Assembly (NCBI GenBank): GCA_017506865.1
Contig: JAFCMP010000132.1
Location: 1-64,000, forward strand
Source: Tribonema minus
Taxonomy: Eukaryota; Sar; Xanthophyceae; Tribonematales; Tribonemataceae
Reading direction: 5' to 3'
Length of the DNA stretch: 64,000 bases
Position numbers and translations under genes: made by a program. Positions 1 to 11,489 of this stretch are shown here, piece by piece. The notes below the pieces were generated by a model. That model saw only the letters and a program-made list of their open reading frames with translations. It was not told the origin of the DNA and did no database searches. How positions within the stretch are numbered: position 1 is the first letter of the stretch; the number at the start of each line of letters is the position of its first letter.

Positions 1-440
1 GCTGTTTACGTGTCATGTATGGTACATACCCTGTGTATGCCAGAGTCTCGTCCTCGAGCGCTTGTGCTCCTGGGAGGCCCGAACAAGCGGCACAACAATG
101 TGGTCAGGGCAGACGCTACGCCCTGTGCAATGATTCATGCTGCCTGAGCAACCATCTTTTAAGCCCGTGCACAGTACTCGTACAGCAGCTGAACATTGCC
201 TCTGTAGACCACCGTTCCTGCCTGTGCAGCAGCTGAACGCTATAGTCCATGCGCATGTCATTTGCAGCACCGCTCCTTCTCGAGCGCTGCAACATGCACA
301 AGCGCGGCGACAACGGTCTCCGATGGTCTGCAGCGCCCGGCGAAACTCTGCATGCTCACTTCATTGCGCCACTGCTGATTGCCAACTTTTAAGCTAACCC
401 TGACCTCTATGCTAACCTAACCCTAATGTTGAACATGCAG

Positions 441-1788
441 GTCTGGCCTGGGTGGCAGCCTGGACCTGCTGAGGGACATAATCAGCACACAAGGCGTCAC
501 AGGGTGAGCGCAGTGCTTGAGATCAACTGGATTTGCCAACAGTTTAATTACAGCAGTAGCATGTCTCAGGGACAAAGGCTGAGGTAGCAGCCCTCATGCG
601 CATTCGGAGAGACCTGCACTGCGCCGTTCATGTCAGTGCCGTTTTTTGAAGTGCAACTAGTTGATCCGCGCCTGCACCGTCGTACTGTCATCACATTTGA
701 GTGTGTGCGCTTATTGCGGTATACGAATACAGTCAGACCTATACTTCATTACCCAACTTCTGCTGGCGGCCGCTGCGGGTCCTGCAAATCATATTCGTCA
801 ACTCATCAGGTGGCTGCCTCAACTGTGACACAGTGTCGCGTCAACGCCCAGCGGATGCATGCACGCTGGTGCCCTTTTGCAATCTATTGCCATTTCTCTC
901 TTGTATCCGTTCTCACTCTAGCTGCAATTGCCTGTGCACATGCGCACGTCCGACTGTGTCCCGCAGGCTGTTTGCGGGGCTCAAGGCATCGTGCTGGGGC
1001 TTCGTCCCCGCCTTTGGCGCTCTGTGCGCGGCGCGTCTGCTGGTCTACATGATCACGGGCAGCTCCAGGTACGCTTGCGTTCAAACCTAGCGGAGCACCA
1101 TTTGGCGATGTCGTGTAGGAATGATTATCAATGCGCATAGAGGCACTTTCACAAGGCACGAAGAGATTCTGGCAGCAGGCTTGACATCAATCCCCCGGGC
1201 TAGTTCGCGCCCTCAGTGAGAACTTGTGAAGAGTTGCTCTGTGTTTGAGGCCGCCATGCACGCGTTCGTAGCGCTGCACCCACCAGGCACGCAGCGCCTT
1301 CCTCCAGTTGTTGGTGCTGCAAGTTGCACCACAGGAACCATGCCATGTGTCACTCGCAGAACAGTGCAGCGTTGAGCACCCCCCGTCTGACTGCCGCACA
1401 GCAGCACCGCTCAACCCGCAACCTGCTTCCCCCCCCCAGCGTCAATTTATTTAGCTTCGAGTCTCAAAGCAATCATCTGAACCATCCCCCCCCCCCCCCT
1501 CCCCCTCATTACAGCCATGCCGCGGTGCAGCGGCGCAAACGCAAGGCGCTGCTGCGGGGCCTGCTCTCCAGCGTGTCGCGCCGCGCCGCGCTGCCGCCGC
1601 CGGACCACGAGCGCGGCAGCACCGGCAGCATGGTCGGCGGCAGCGGCGGCGGCGGCGGCGGCGCCAACGGCAGCAGCGGCGGCAGCGCCGCCGGTCACAG
1701 TCTGCTCGGCGGTCTTCCTTCTTACCAGCAGCCCTTGTCCAAGGCCCCGTATACGCGGTGGGCGCCGCTGATGCCGAGCGTCATCTAG
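441..1788 (+). CDS. 3' part of a possible mitochondrial-carrier-like membrane protein (partial)
   Basis: Three exons can be joined with consistent phase: 441-503, 967-1068 and 1515-1788, ending at a TAG. The joined protein reads DIISTQGVTGLFAGL, then a hydrophobic stretch (GFVPAFGALCAARLLVY), a basic patch (QRRKRKALLRGLL), and a Gly/Ser-rich low-complexity tail. The pattern of an amphipathic helix, then G-L-F-x-G-L, then a hydrophobic segment resembles the second half of a mitochondrial carrier (SLC25) repeat, but no diagnostic PxD/ExxR motif lies in the visible part. The 5' exons are left of position 441 or outside the window; I could not place any in 1-440. The splice structure is well supported. 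The family call is only suggestive, and another small multi-pass protein is possible. Confidence 0.4.
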
Positions 1789-2201
1789 GGGAACACGTCT
1801 CCCCCCTGGGGGCACGCATGTATCTCCAGACTGTCGCGCATCGCGTCACAGCGGTCCCCCGAGAGCACATGTCTCCTTCCCCTCGTGAGCGGCATCTGCG
1901 CTGCAGCCGTGAGAAAGGGGAGGGAGGGGTGGGGGTGCGTGCAAAGAGCCGCACCTCTGAGTGGAATTCGGGGGCTTTGAATGGCAAGATGGGGCATCCA
2001 GGTTCAAGGGTGCCGCATCGCGGACAATCAGGGGGGGGCGGGCGGCGGAGGCAACTTGAACGCCTGATTTGGAGGATTTCATCCCCATACTTCCATAGAG
2101 GGCGAGGGAACTACACAGCCCGCTGGCGGGCATTTTTGATACTCCAACTGGCGTGCTTGCCCTGCCGCAGGATTGACGGGCAGGGCAGGCAGGAGGGGGA
2201 C

Positions 2202-2232
<31 letters not shown>

Positions 2233-2840
2233 GCGTGTGAATGGCTTGGTTTTGTCGTCATTACTTGCCCCGCATGCACAGTATGGGGGTTCTTGACCCC
2301 CCTCCCCCTCCTTTCTGTTCGCGGTCGCTCACGCTATCGTACATAGAAGGCTGCTGGATGTGCAGGCGACTGAAGCCTGAAGCGAGGCTTTCGATGATTT
2401 GAGGGGGGGGCGGGGGCGGGGATGTTGGGCGCTGAGGCACCCAGGGAGCGCACGCCTGTGTACAGGAAACACACACGCTTTTCTCGCTGTCGCTGCGGCA
2501 AGTAAGTTCCCATGCTTCCACGAAGCACCGGTGTGGCATTGTGTCCAAGGTACACTGTGACCGTTCCATTCTGGTCTGAGGCTTTTCTCCTCCGTGTGTT
2601 TGTCTGTCTGCTGGTAGAGACACCATTTGATCTCAACACCGAGCTGGCTGACACTTTGTGCTGATGCGCTTGTTGATCACATCTACCTTTCCTTTTTGAG
2701 GGTGATCGGGTGATCAGACCCGAGTACAGAAAGAGTCCACTGATTTGCCTGAAGAGTTCACTCTTGTCCAGAAGTCCACTGAGTGTACGATCCAAATCCG
2801 CAGAGTACTAAGCTCTCTAGCAGACCAGCACGCGTTGAAC
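1789..2840. other. Intergenic stretch with a long G homopolymer
   Basis: I find no convincing gene between the upstream stop and the ATG at 2841. The stretch contains a run of about 29 G at 2203-2231 and several shorter G or C runs. The open frames here are GC-driven shadows. The promoter of the rubredoxin gene should lie in its right half, but I see no clear core motif. Confidence 0.6.
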
Positions 2841-5800
2841 ATGGGGAGAGCAGCATCAGCGGTGTCCATCGCCATCGTGGCGGCTATATGCGTTTCTATG
2901 GGGCAATGCTTCCAACTTGCACCTTCGAAGTGCAACAGCAGGAGCAGTAGCTGCAGATTGCAGGCGACTAGACAAGGTGAGTTGCACTCGAGCTGTCTTC
3001 ATGAGACCATTGAAGTGCCATGCAAATGGCGCAGGCTTTTCATTCGTTGCGTACAGGTACGAGAGCAGAAATACAACAAAATTTAGCATGTTCAATGTTG
3101 CACTCGATTTGCAGAACACTGTTGATCCTCGTGCACATGATATCTTTTGGATAGGCCGACGGCCCTAAGCACACAGTAGCCACTAAATTGCTGCGTCGGC
3201 GGGCAGGGAAGGCCCAGGTAGGTGTACGAAACATGGGCTACCCGTTTTAGTCCATGACACGTGTAAGCGGAGGCATCCGAGCGCCTTTGCGATAATATGT
3301 GCCGCTGGTGCTGCGTACGCTATTTCCAAAGCACAGCTTCGCAATCGTCGTCTATGGTTGAGAGTGCCATAGGAAGGATGCTGCAGGAGAGCTATCTTAC
3401 CTCCTGAGTATTACATGGAAGCTCAATTTGGAAGTGCCAGGTGTGCTGGGTGTGGATGCGGCTGTAATCGTCACCTTACGCTCAAATGCAGCGGCGCGCC
3501 TGAAGGCGTGTACAGTAGCAGGCTGGCACAGTTTGACAAACTTCCCAGGAGCTGCGCTGTCTGCTCACCCATTGCCGCCCTGACAATTGCGCATGATCTG
3601 TTGCACCCAATACCCAGCACACCTATCGAGCAGGAGTCTTCAAATCGAGCAAACGGCGGCCCAGTCTTTTTAACCTTTAAGACTCAGCAGACGCCTCGCT
3701 GCTTGCTCGCCACAATTGCACATGACATGGCGCCGTGCGCCGAGCGCCTCTCACCCCACTGCACGTCGAGAGCGCTGCAAGCTCAACCACAGCGCGTTTT
3801 CAAAACAGTTCGGTCCGCCCGCCTGCCTCATGTCTTGACGCCGTCACAGCGGTGAGCATGGGGATGCTGGGGCGCGGGGGCGGGCGCGAGGTGCGCATCA
3901 CCACGCCTGACGGCGAGGCAGTGATCAGCAAGGGGGGGGGCGAGCGCACGCGCAGGCCGGACTTGCAGCGGCTGGACAGTGAGCACCTGCAGGTGAGCGG
4001 CGCGTCACACTGCGGTGGTGAACTTCAAGTTGTGATCAAATAACTTCATCTTGTGATCAGCTTAAAGGCAACAGCAGTTACGCTCAACTTCACGGCGGCA
4101 GCGGCGATCAGCAGTGGTGCCAGGCGGAGTCTGCAGCGGCTGGACAGATGTGAGTGGTGCGTCACTCTTGCGGTTGCAGTTGCGGCGGCGCACTGCAAGG
4201 CAGCAGCGATCAGCGTGCGGCGTGCGCGCGCAAGCCCCATGCGCTCGCAGCGGTGCGACCGCGGCGCTCTGTGTACACTTGCGATGTTTAAACATCTGCA
4301 AACGGCGGCAGGTTGTAGCCAGCGGCGCAGCAACCATGCCGCAGCGTACCTTGTGCTTAGCAGAACCCAAACTCAAAAGGGCAGCAGCGAGCAGTTCTGA
4401 ATTCGAAACAGTGGGCACTTTTGAGAGACATGCAGGGGTGAACAGCGGACAGCAAGTTTTGCCAAGCAGTTTGTGAAGTGCTGTTGCTTGACAGTGCCCA
4501 GCTGTTTCCAGCTGTTAACATGTCGCTGCAACGGCTACACCGCAGCAACTCTTTTTCTCTTACTTCAAGTTGAAGTTGAGCTCAGCGCATGGCAGTGAAA
4601 GCCTGAAGGAGGTCAGGACCACTAAACGATCTGCCGTCGCACCTCACAGGTGCACCGCACAGGTCTTGCGCCCAGAGCGCTTTTTGGCACGCTGCTCAGG
4701 AACGAAGCGCATCGGTGGCCTACACTGGTGCCATGATCCAACACACACGCTGCTGCAGCTGCGCTGTGGTAACGTCGAGCCGATTTTCCAACGGTTTCGT
4801 TGATGACAATGGCGCAGACGAGGAGGCTCTCTCGGCATGACTCGTTCAGCTGTATTGGGAGGGGTGCGTGTGTGTGCGGGGGGGGGGAGGGGGGGGGGGG
4901 GGGGTATCAAGAACCTTTCTCATGAAACAAAGCTATCATGCACGCATCGTAGTGGCTGCTTAAGGTCGGGCTTAAGGTGACGGCTGAGCTGCAACATCAC
5001 CGGCAGACGACTCACACACCTCCACATGACTGCATCTGCGGCAGCGGTCTGCACTGCTGTCGCAGCCGCTGCTGGAAGAGGCTCAGCTGCACAGTTACTG
5101 CGCCGCTCACGCGCCTGTGCGCGTGCGGGCACCGCGCCGACACTGCATAGCTCATCACGATGACGTCAGCACGGCTGTGCTGCCTGCACTCATGGGGCAT
5201 GAACAGGAGAGCAGCGACGGAACTGTTCTTGGGTGGGAGCTGACCGCCTGTACCGATGTCGCTGGCATGCCTTCGCGCACGCTTCCGTCGCACCCTGGCG
5301 CTGCGCAAGGCACAGCAGAGGAGCAGGTCCTCAGCAGCCCCCTTTTCCTCCATGTTCCCAAGCCGCGAATGCGCGTCCGTCCTGTGTGGTCACGGCGCAG
5401 CGGACAATCAAGCACACCCTGACACAGCAAAACCGTTGCGTCCCGCTGTCCTGGGTGGACACGGCGCAGCGAACAATCATACGCGCCCTGACACTGCCGC
5501 ACCACTGTTACGCCCCGCTGCGCTGCGCCGCGCCCTCGCCTGACGATGCCATCCCGCGAATGCGCGTCTGTCGCGGTGGACACGGCGCAGAGCGCATCCA
5601 ACAAACCTTGGCGCCCAAAACTGTTACGCCCCGCTGCTTTGCGCCGCCGCTGCCGCCGCGCAGGCGGACGCCACCCTCGGCTACTACGTCGACGAGGACG
5701 AGGAGGAGGACGAGGCCTTCCACAGCAGCGCTCCGGCGGCGTCGTCGCGGCAGCGGGCGCGCGAGCAGCCGCTGCCGCAGCGCAACGCGCCGCACACGGC

Positions 5801-8800
5801 GGTGCCCGCCGTGCCGCTGCGGTCGCCCATCGTGGCCATGTTCAAGTGAGTGACGTCCCGCGCAGCTGTGCATGTTGAAGTTGGGCGCCGTCGCGCCGCT
5901 GCAGTCGCCCATCGAGGCCATGTTCAATGAGTGACGCCCCCGCTGCTCCCCGGCACAGTGCATGTTGAAGTTGGGCACCGCCGTGCCGCTGCGGTCGCCC
6001 GTCGTGGCCATGTTCAAGTGAGTGACGCCCCGCGCTGTGCGTGTTGAAGTTGGGCACCGCCGTGCCGCTGCGCGGTCGCCCATCGCGGCCATGTTCAAGT
6101 GAGTGACGCCCCCGGCACAGTGCATGTTGAAATTGGGCACCGCCGTGCCGCTGCGGTCGCCATGTTCAAGTGAGTGACGCCCCCGGCATGATGTGCATGG
6201 TGGAGTTGGGCACCGCCGTGCCGCTGCGGGCGCCCGTCGCGGCCATGTTCAAGTGAATGACGCCCCGCGCTGCCCCGGCACCGTACATATTGAAGTTGAA
6301 CCCGCGGTGCCGCCCGCCGCGCCGCTGCAGCCGCTCCGTCGCGGTCACGCTCGAGCGATTACCGCGCCCCTTTGCTTCGGCGCGCGTTGAACAAAAACTT
6401 GGGGTTGGTGCACGTGTGGGGCTGGCACGTATCATATGATGTAGGCAGGCGCCAGGTGTGTGCGCCGCTGTTGACCACTAGTCGCTGACCCCACCCCACC
6501 CCCCCTCCCTTCCCCCTTTCTCCCCCCGCGCCCTTCTGCAGCCTCGCGTCCCAGATCTTCGTGCCCTTCGTCATCGTGCAGTTCTTCATCACGTGGGTGC
6601 GCAAGGGGTTCAGCATCCGGCGCGTCATGGCGCCTGAACGTGAGTCCTGAGTCCCAAGTCTTGAGTCTTTTACTCTGCGATCGCCGCCTGCGTGTCGCTA
6701 CTTCATGCTTCTCCAGCACTCGCCCTGGTACTTCCTGTTTATTCGACGCACGCTCTTTGTTGGCGTGGGGTAAGTTCCGTCTCGGGGTCGTAAGGCGGGC
6801 CGAATGGCATCGCGCGCAGCGCTTTGCGGCGCTTATGAGCCTAACCCTAACCCTAACCCTAACCCTGGGCGCATGGCGTCCACGGCCGCCGCAGCAGCAG
6901 CACCACCACCACCACCGCCGCCGCCGCCATTACCACAGGCACCCGCCTGCTGGCGTGTTCATCAGCTCCATCTGCTGTCGGATGCAGCGCGCTCGCGGTG
7001 GCATTTGCCGCTGATGCACCGCACGCGCTGCTGCTGCTGCGCTGCACGCCCGCCACGCAGTGAAGTGGGAGCACCTGGTCACGGAGAAAGCGCACATGCG
7101 CCGTGTCAGTGCTCAGTTCACTGCCATGAGTCGCGTTGCTTGGAGCTTGTACAGGTGCCGTACGCGGGCGCTTCGGCTGCTGTCGCTGCTGCTGTCCGTG
7201 CACGTGGCACAGCGGGCACCAGCGAGGTTTAGAGCGATATACCTCGAAGTACCAATAATCATAGATCATAATAATAGTCAAGTATTAATTGAAATGAATC
7301 AAAAGATCGTAGAGCTTCAGGTGCCAAGGGATGCTTAGCCGCAAGTGCTTTCCACCAGTAACCGTGACTAATAATAACAAGAAGACCCTCCTTTAATCCT
7401 CCGGAGGTAGGGGGCGAGGGACCCCTAGTGCATGTGTGAGGAGGCAGCCTTGAGAGTAAGTTGCACTCAAAGCGGAGCACAGTCACAGAAAATGTTCTAC
7501 GTCGAGTTGCGTCATTCAAAGCCGTTACGCACAACTTCACTTTCCGGGGAAAAGTGGTGACATGATGAGCGCGCCCTGCAGGCCATGAAGAGTGGCCGCA
7601 GGCTTAAGACTGCAGTACGATACGTGCCAAGTGTCAATTTGCTGCACGCGCTCTGCGCTGCCTGTACAGCAACACCGTACGCGCTGGAGAGCCAGCGCCA
7701 GAATAAGCTCGAGGCTCCTTGGGTGTTGCCGTCGGGGAGCGGCAACTAAACCCCTGCACGCTGATTGGTAAACGGTCGTGCCGTGCTGCCAGAGCAACTC
7801 TGTCAGAGCGCTGATTGGCGCCCATGCGCAACATGCCGCAAAAACCAGCATTCCAGTTCGCAAAAATCAGCACGCCCAGATGCATCGGTAGTGTGGAGAA
7901 TCGCGCGCGCGCCGAAATACCTAAGAAGGCTCGCGCCTGAAGGGTCCCTCGCCTATAATACTTCGAAGTAATATACAGTAAACTAATACCAATGCTAAGA
8001 ATGGGGAAGCGGCAGGAGTACCACTGCCAGCGTAGCTTGCTCTCATGTTGTGCGATGCTGACACACGACGCGTACTGCTGCTGCTGTGCCGTGCGCAGTG
8101 AAGTGGGAGTACCTGGTCACGGAGAAGGAGCACATCAAGGAGCTGCATGCCTACAGGTGAGGGCCCACGTGCTCAGCATGAAATTGCTCAGTGTGACGAC
8201 GCGTCTTCTCATCCCCCCCTCCTTGTGCTACGCCGCGCACAAGTAGCACCCCCCTGTACATCCGGCACACCACCCCCTCCCCCCTTCCTCCCCTCCCGCC
8301 GGGCGAGGAAGGGGGGAGGGCTCGCACTCAGCATGACAATGCTTAGTCTGACGCCTCGTGTCTCTCGATGTGCTGCTTGTGCTGTGGCTCAAGTGCAACC
8401 CCCCCCCCCCACACACACCCTCACACCCCACTCCACTGTAGGTGGTGGGGATCAACTGTTATGCTGTAGCGTGAGAGGTGCATGCGCACTCGTGCTTATG
8501 GAGTCAAAGCAGTGCTGGCATCTCTATTAGTAGCGCTGCACATGGTGTCTGTGAATGTCACGGTGTCGCATGCGTCAGAAGAGTAGAAGCAGCGCTTCTA
8601 CTATATTTGCTCTAGTGCAGCAAGCGCGGCAGATCGCTCTGCTTGTTGGCGAGACGGCGTCAGCGTCGTCACTGCTTCGCCGCTATGGCCGCTGTGCACC
8701 TCCTCACGCACATGCGACACTTTGGGAGACTCGGCACTCAAGTGCGCTCGCCTGATTGCACTGCGGACACAGGCTGCAATGGCAATTCTCTCACGCAGAT

Positions 8801-11489
8801 CATTCGCCTACTTGTGCATGTCCCTGAACTGCACCGCCACAAAACCCCTATTGCAAATAACACTCCTTTCAAAGCAATATTGGCTTACATCGTCGTCGTT
8901 GGCGGTCCTTCGCTCCCCCTGATCACACTCTCTCCGCCGATTGTCTCTCGCACATGCGCCGCGTTGCGTGCGTCAGGTGCGAGCAGTGCGGCTACACGCT
9001 CTTCCCGGCGCGCAACCGCCACAAGAAGTTCTTCGAGGACGTCAAGGTGAGCGCTGCTGCTGCAGTAAAGAGGTTGCTCCTTTCAAGGCAGGAGCTAGTT
9101 CAGAAACAAGAGAACGAGCAACGCTATCAAACCTAACGCGCGACGAAACGGCTCACACGTCTTCCTTTCCGATGGCCACATGGCATCAGCAGCAAAGCCG
9201 CGGCGCGCTTAACAGCGACGGGCATTGCGCCGCTGCAGAAGAAGTACTTGTGCCCACGCATGCGCAGCGCCGGGGCGCCGCGGTCGCAGCTCAAGCGCTC
9301 GATCGAAACGGCTCTTTGGCGTGACAGCCCTTGCAGGACTGGGCACCGTGGCGCCGCAGTGAAAGCATCACATGCGTGAGCATCCGGCGCAGGCCAGTAG
9401 CCGCAGCGGCAGCGCTCGACGACTGAGGCGATGGCTGCCGTGACATGCGCATTCACTTGGCAGACCGCGGTCAAGGTTTTGTGCATGTGGTCGTACGTCC
9501 AGAGCTGGCCAGCGATGGTGCCATTCAGGCTGAGAGAGAGGGCGCGCGCTCGTGTGCCGCTGTGCCGCGGAAATGCGTGCGCGCGTGCAGCATTGACGCT
9601 GCCGCCGCATCAGCGCCTTCGTGCGCTGCTAGGACTAGGATTTGAATTAGGGTTAGGGTCCACCCTTACCTCAATCTACCGCGTTCATGTGAGCAGTGTG
9701 ATGTGGCACTTCAAGCTCACGCTCTCGCGCTCTCCACCCCTCTGTCTGTGCACCCGCGCCCCCCCCCCCCCCCCCCCCCCAGGACTTCACCGCCCCTGTC
9801 TTCAGCGCCGCCAAGTCGGAGTTCTCATATATGTATACACACACATAAAAACACTTAACTGCAAGCAGTGTGGCATGCACCTCACAGTGTCAGTCTCCCC
9901 AACTTCTCTCGACGCCCCTCTGTCCGCCCCCCCCCCCCCCCCCCCCCCAAGGACTTCACCTGCCCAGAGTGCGGCGCCGCCAAGTCGGAGTTCTCATATA
10001 TACATGTATATATACACACACTACTGCAAGCAGCGAGGCATGCACCTCACACTGTCATTCTCCCCAACCTTTGCCCACACCGCTCTGTCTGTATAACCCC
10101 CCTCCCCCCCCCTCCTCAAAAAGGACTACACCTGCCCCGAGTGCGGCGCCGCCAAGTCTGAGTTTGTAGACATCCACGACCTTACCGACCCGCGCAACAT
10201 TGACCGCCCGCGTGAGGAGCTGGAGGCTGCGCTGGCTGCCAAGATCAAGGCCGAGGCGGAGGCGCTGGCGCACGAGGGGGACAGCCTGCTCGAGAAGGTA
10301 TGTAGGTGTGCTGGGCAAAGGGTATGTTCAGTCATAGCACGAGGGGGACAGCCCGCTCAAGAAAGTATGTAGGTATATGCCCAGGCGTGTAGGGCTTGGG
10401 GCTTGTTCAGAGTATTTGGGCTATGTGTGTATGCCGGTTGAATACCTAGGTGCGTTGAACTATACTTCAAAGTGTTGCTTGAAACGTGGTTCCAAAGGTG
10501 CTTTGACGGTTCGAGGTCGAGGCTGGGGCCCTGACACAGGGGGGGGGGCGGCTTGAGCAGGTACAAACCTGTATGTGTCATAACATGCAGCTGGGACGGA
10601 CGCAGCGGTGGTGTGACGTTGAAGGAGCTGAACGCTCATGCCTTGCTGCTGATGCTGACGCCTACTGTAGCTCTGCGAACGGTCTTGCCTTGCTTGTGAA
10701 CGTATGCATCTTGGGAAGTAAGGGGGGGGGGGTATGCACCCAATGTAAGCGACACAGATGATGCCGAAGCTGAGCTCGTTTGCCCACGCCGAGGGCTGCG
10801 CGCTCAAGCAGCGGGCCCTGTCGATGTGACGTGCAGGTGCGGCAGTAGCGTTTGCTACAGGTACTGCAGGTACGTAACAGTGGCGACTGAGGCTGAGGCT
10901 GCAGCTAACTCGCTGGGACATCGCCTTTAAGGCGCCATGCACAATATGAACAACATGCAGTTTATGAAGTCCAAGCGCATGCATCCCTGTGAGACAGGAT
11001 TGCTTTCAGCCTGGACGCTCACTGTCCAGCGGCAGCGCACATATCCCGCAGCCCATGGTGAGCACAGCAGTCGTTGCAGCCGCTGCGACTGTCGAGGCGT
11101 GATAGTCGTGCGCCTCTGGGTTTGTGGTGCTCCTCTATACGATGCCGCCCTGCTCTCCACTGATGCGATCATCACCCAACACAATGCCCCTGGTCTACAA
11201 CGCTGTGCAGGCCCCCACTGCGATGGCGGCGAAGACGGCGGCAACAGCAGCAGCGACGGCGGCGACGGCGGCACCGGCAGCGCCGGCTGCAGCCGCGCCC
11301 AAAGCAGCAGCAGCGGCGCCGGCGCCAGCAGCAGAAGACACGCAGGCCATGAAGGTGCACCCTGCACCACCGTCAGATCCCACGAAGGATGCGCCCGCCG
11401 GCGCTGCCGCCGCGGCCGCTGCTGCTGCCGAAGAGGACAGCAGCAGCAGCGGCGCGAGCGACGGTGATGACGATGACCTGCTTGCATGA
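2841..11489 (+). CDS. Plastid-targeted, membrane-anchored rubredoxin-domain protein, 8 exons, 379 aa
   Basis: Exons: 2841-2976, 3850-3992, 5664-5845, 6542-6639, 8099-8156, 8977-9046, 10124-10297 and 11211-11489 (TGA). They sum to 1140 bp with every phase matching. Residues 1-23 are a signal peptide followed by FQLAPS, the Phe-at-+1 pattern of bipartite presequences in complex red plastids; a Ser/Arg-rich transit-like stretch follows. An acidic run (DEDEEEDE) comes next. Residues about 155-173 form one hydrophobic segment (SQIFVPFVIVQFFITWV). Residues 207-236 are the rubredoxin iron site: CEQCGY with Cys207 and Cys210, then CPECGA with Cys233 and Cys236. The C-terminus is an Ala-rich linker with an acidic tail ending DGDDDDLLA. 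Rubredoxin-like proteins of plastids are linked to photosystem assembly or electron transfer; the exact role here is inferred. The final exon acceptor is the least certain junction. Introns hold decayed copies of exons 2, 3, 5 and 7. Confidence 0.85.
4108..4160 (+). repeat. Decayed copy of the 3' edge of rubredoxin-gene exon 2
   Basis: The stretch around 4118-4160 repeats the end of exon 2 (GCAGCGGCTGGACAG) and the first intron bases (GTGAGYGGYGCGTCAC), about 140 bp downstream of the real donor at 3993. It has diverged and is not open in frame. It is one of the exon-edge copies described in Part 2. Confidence 0.65.
5846..6300 (+). repeat. Donor-side tandem array of exon 3 edge (about 85 bp units)
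   Basis: After the real donor at 5846, the exon end (CCGTGCCGCTGCGGTCGCCC, then GGCCATGTTCAA) and the intron start (GTGAGTGACGCCCC, then GCATGTTGAAGTTGGGCACC) recur about five times. The donor-like positions are near 5929, 6018, 6100, 6170 and 6253. Most copies keep an intact AAGTGAGTGA donor; one reads AATGAGTGA and the last GTGAATGA. The array lies wholly in intron 3. Confidence 0.9.
6840..6866. repeat. Interstitial telomere-type repeat (CCCTAA)4
   Basis: Four tandem CCCTAA units sit inside intron 4 of the rubredoxin gene. The unit is the TTAGGG type on the other strand. It is followed immediately by CCCTGGG and unique intron sequence, so this is an internal tract and not a chromosome end. 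Confidence 0.9.
7061..7109 (+). repeat. Ghost copy of rubredoxin-gene exon 5
   Basis: The sequence TGAAGTGGGAGCACCTGGTC after an ACGCAG acceptor repeats exon 5 (8099-8156), including the CTG-rich tract before the acceptor. The 3' half has diverged and the GT donor is lost, so it should not splice as an exon. It lies about 1.04 kb upstream of the real exon, much farther than the other exon-edge copies. Confidence 0.8.
7409..7962. mobile_element. Possible decayed inverted-repeat element in intron 4
   Basis: GGCGAGGGACCCCT near 7409-7423 has an inverted partner GAAGGGTCCCTCGCC near 7938-7953. Both are next to AT-rich sequence with a further imperfect inverted match (CGAAGTACCAATA near 7235 and ATACTTCGAAGTA near 7960). 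The lower GC content than the flanks suggests an insertion. The ends are not clean and I see no target-site duplication, so this is tentative. Confidence 0.3.
9759..10123 (+). repeat. Acceptor-side duplicates of the rubredoxin CPxCG exon
   Basis: Two copies of the poly-C tract, the AG acceptor and the first part of exon 7 precede the real exon at 10124; they begin at 9783 and 9952 (spacing 169 and 172 bp). Both then read GGACTTCACC, a close copy of the exon start, and each is followed by the same ATATA/ACACA-rich and CTGCAAGCAG spacer. Copy 1 has lost both cysteines (TGCCCAGAG became GCCCCTGTC). Copy 2 keeps both but lacks the rest of the exon. Confidence 0.9.

Noticed and set aside
1..440. 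Upstream exons of the carrier-like gene and several overlapping open frames
   Set aside because: No exon could be joined to 441 in phase with convincing protein content; the frames overlap on both strands and look like GC-driven noise.
6840..6866. Chromosome end
   Set aside because: Only four telomere units, inside an intron of an intact gene, with unique sequence on both sides.
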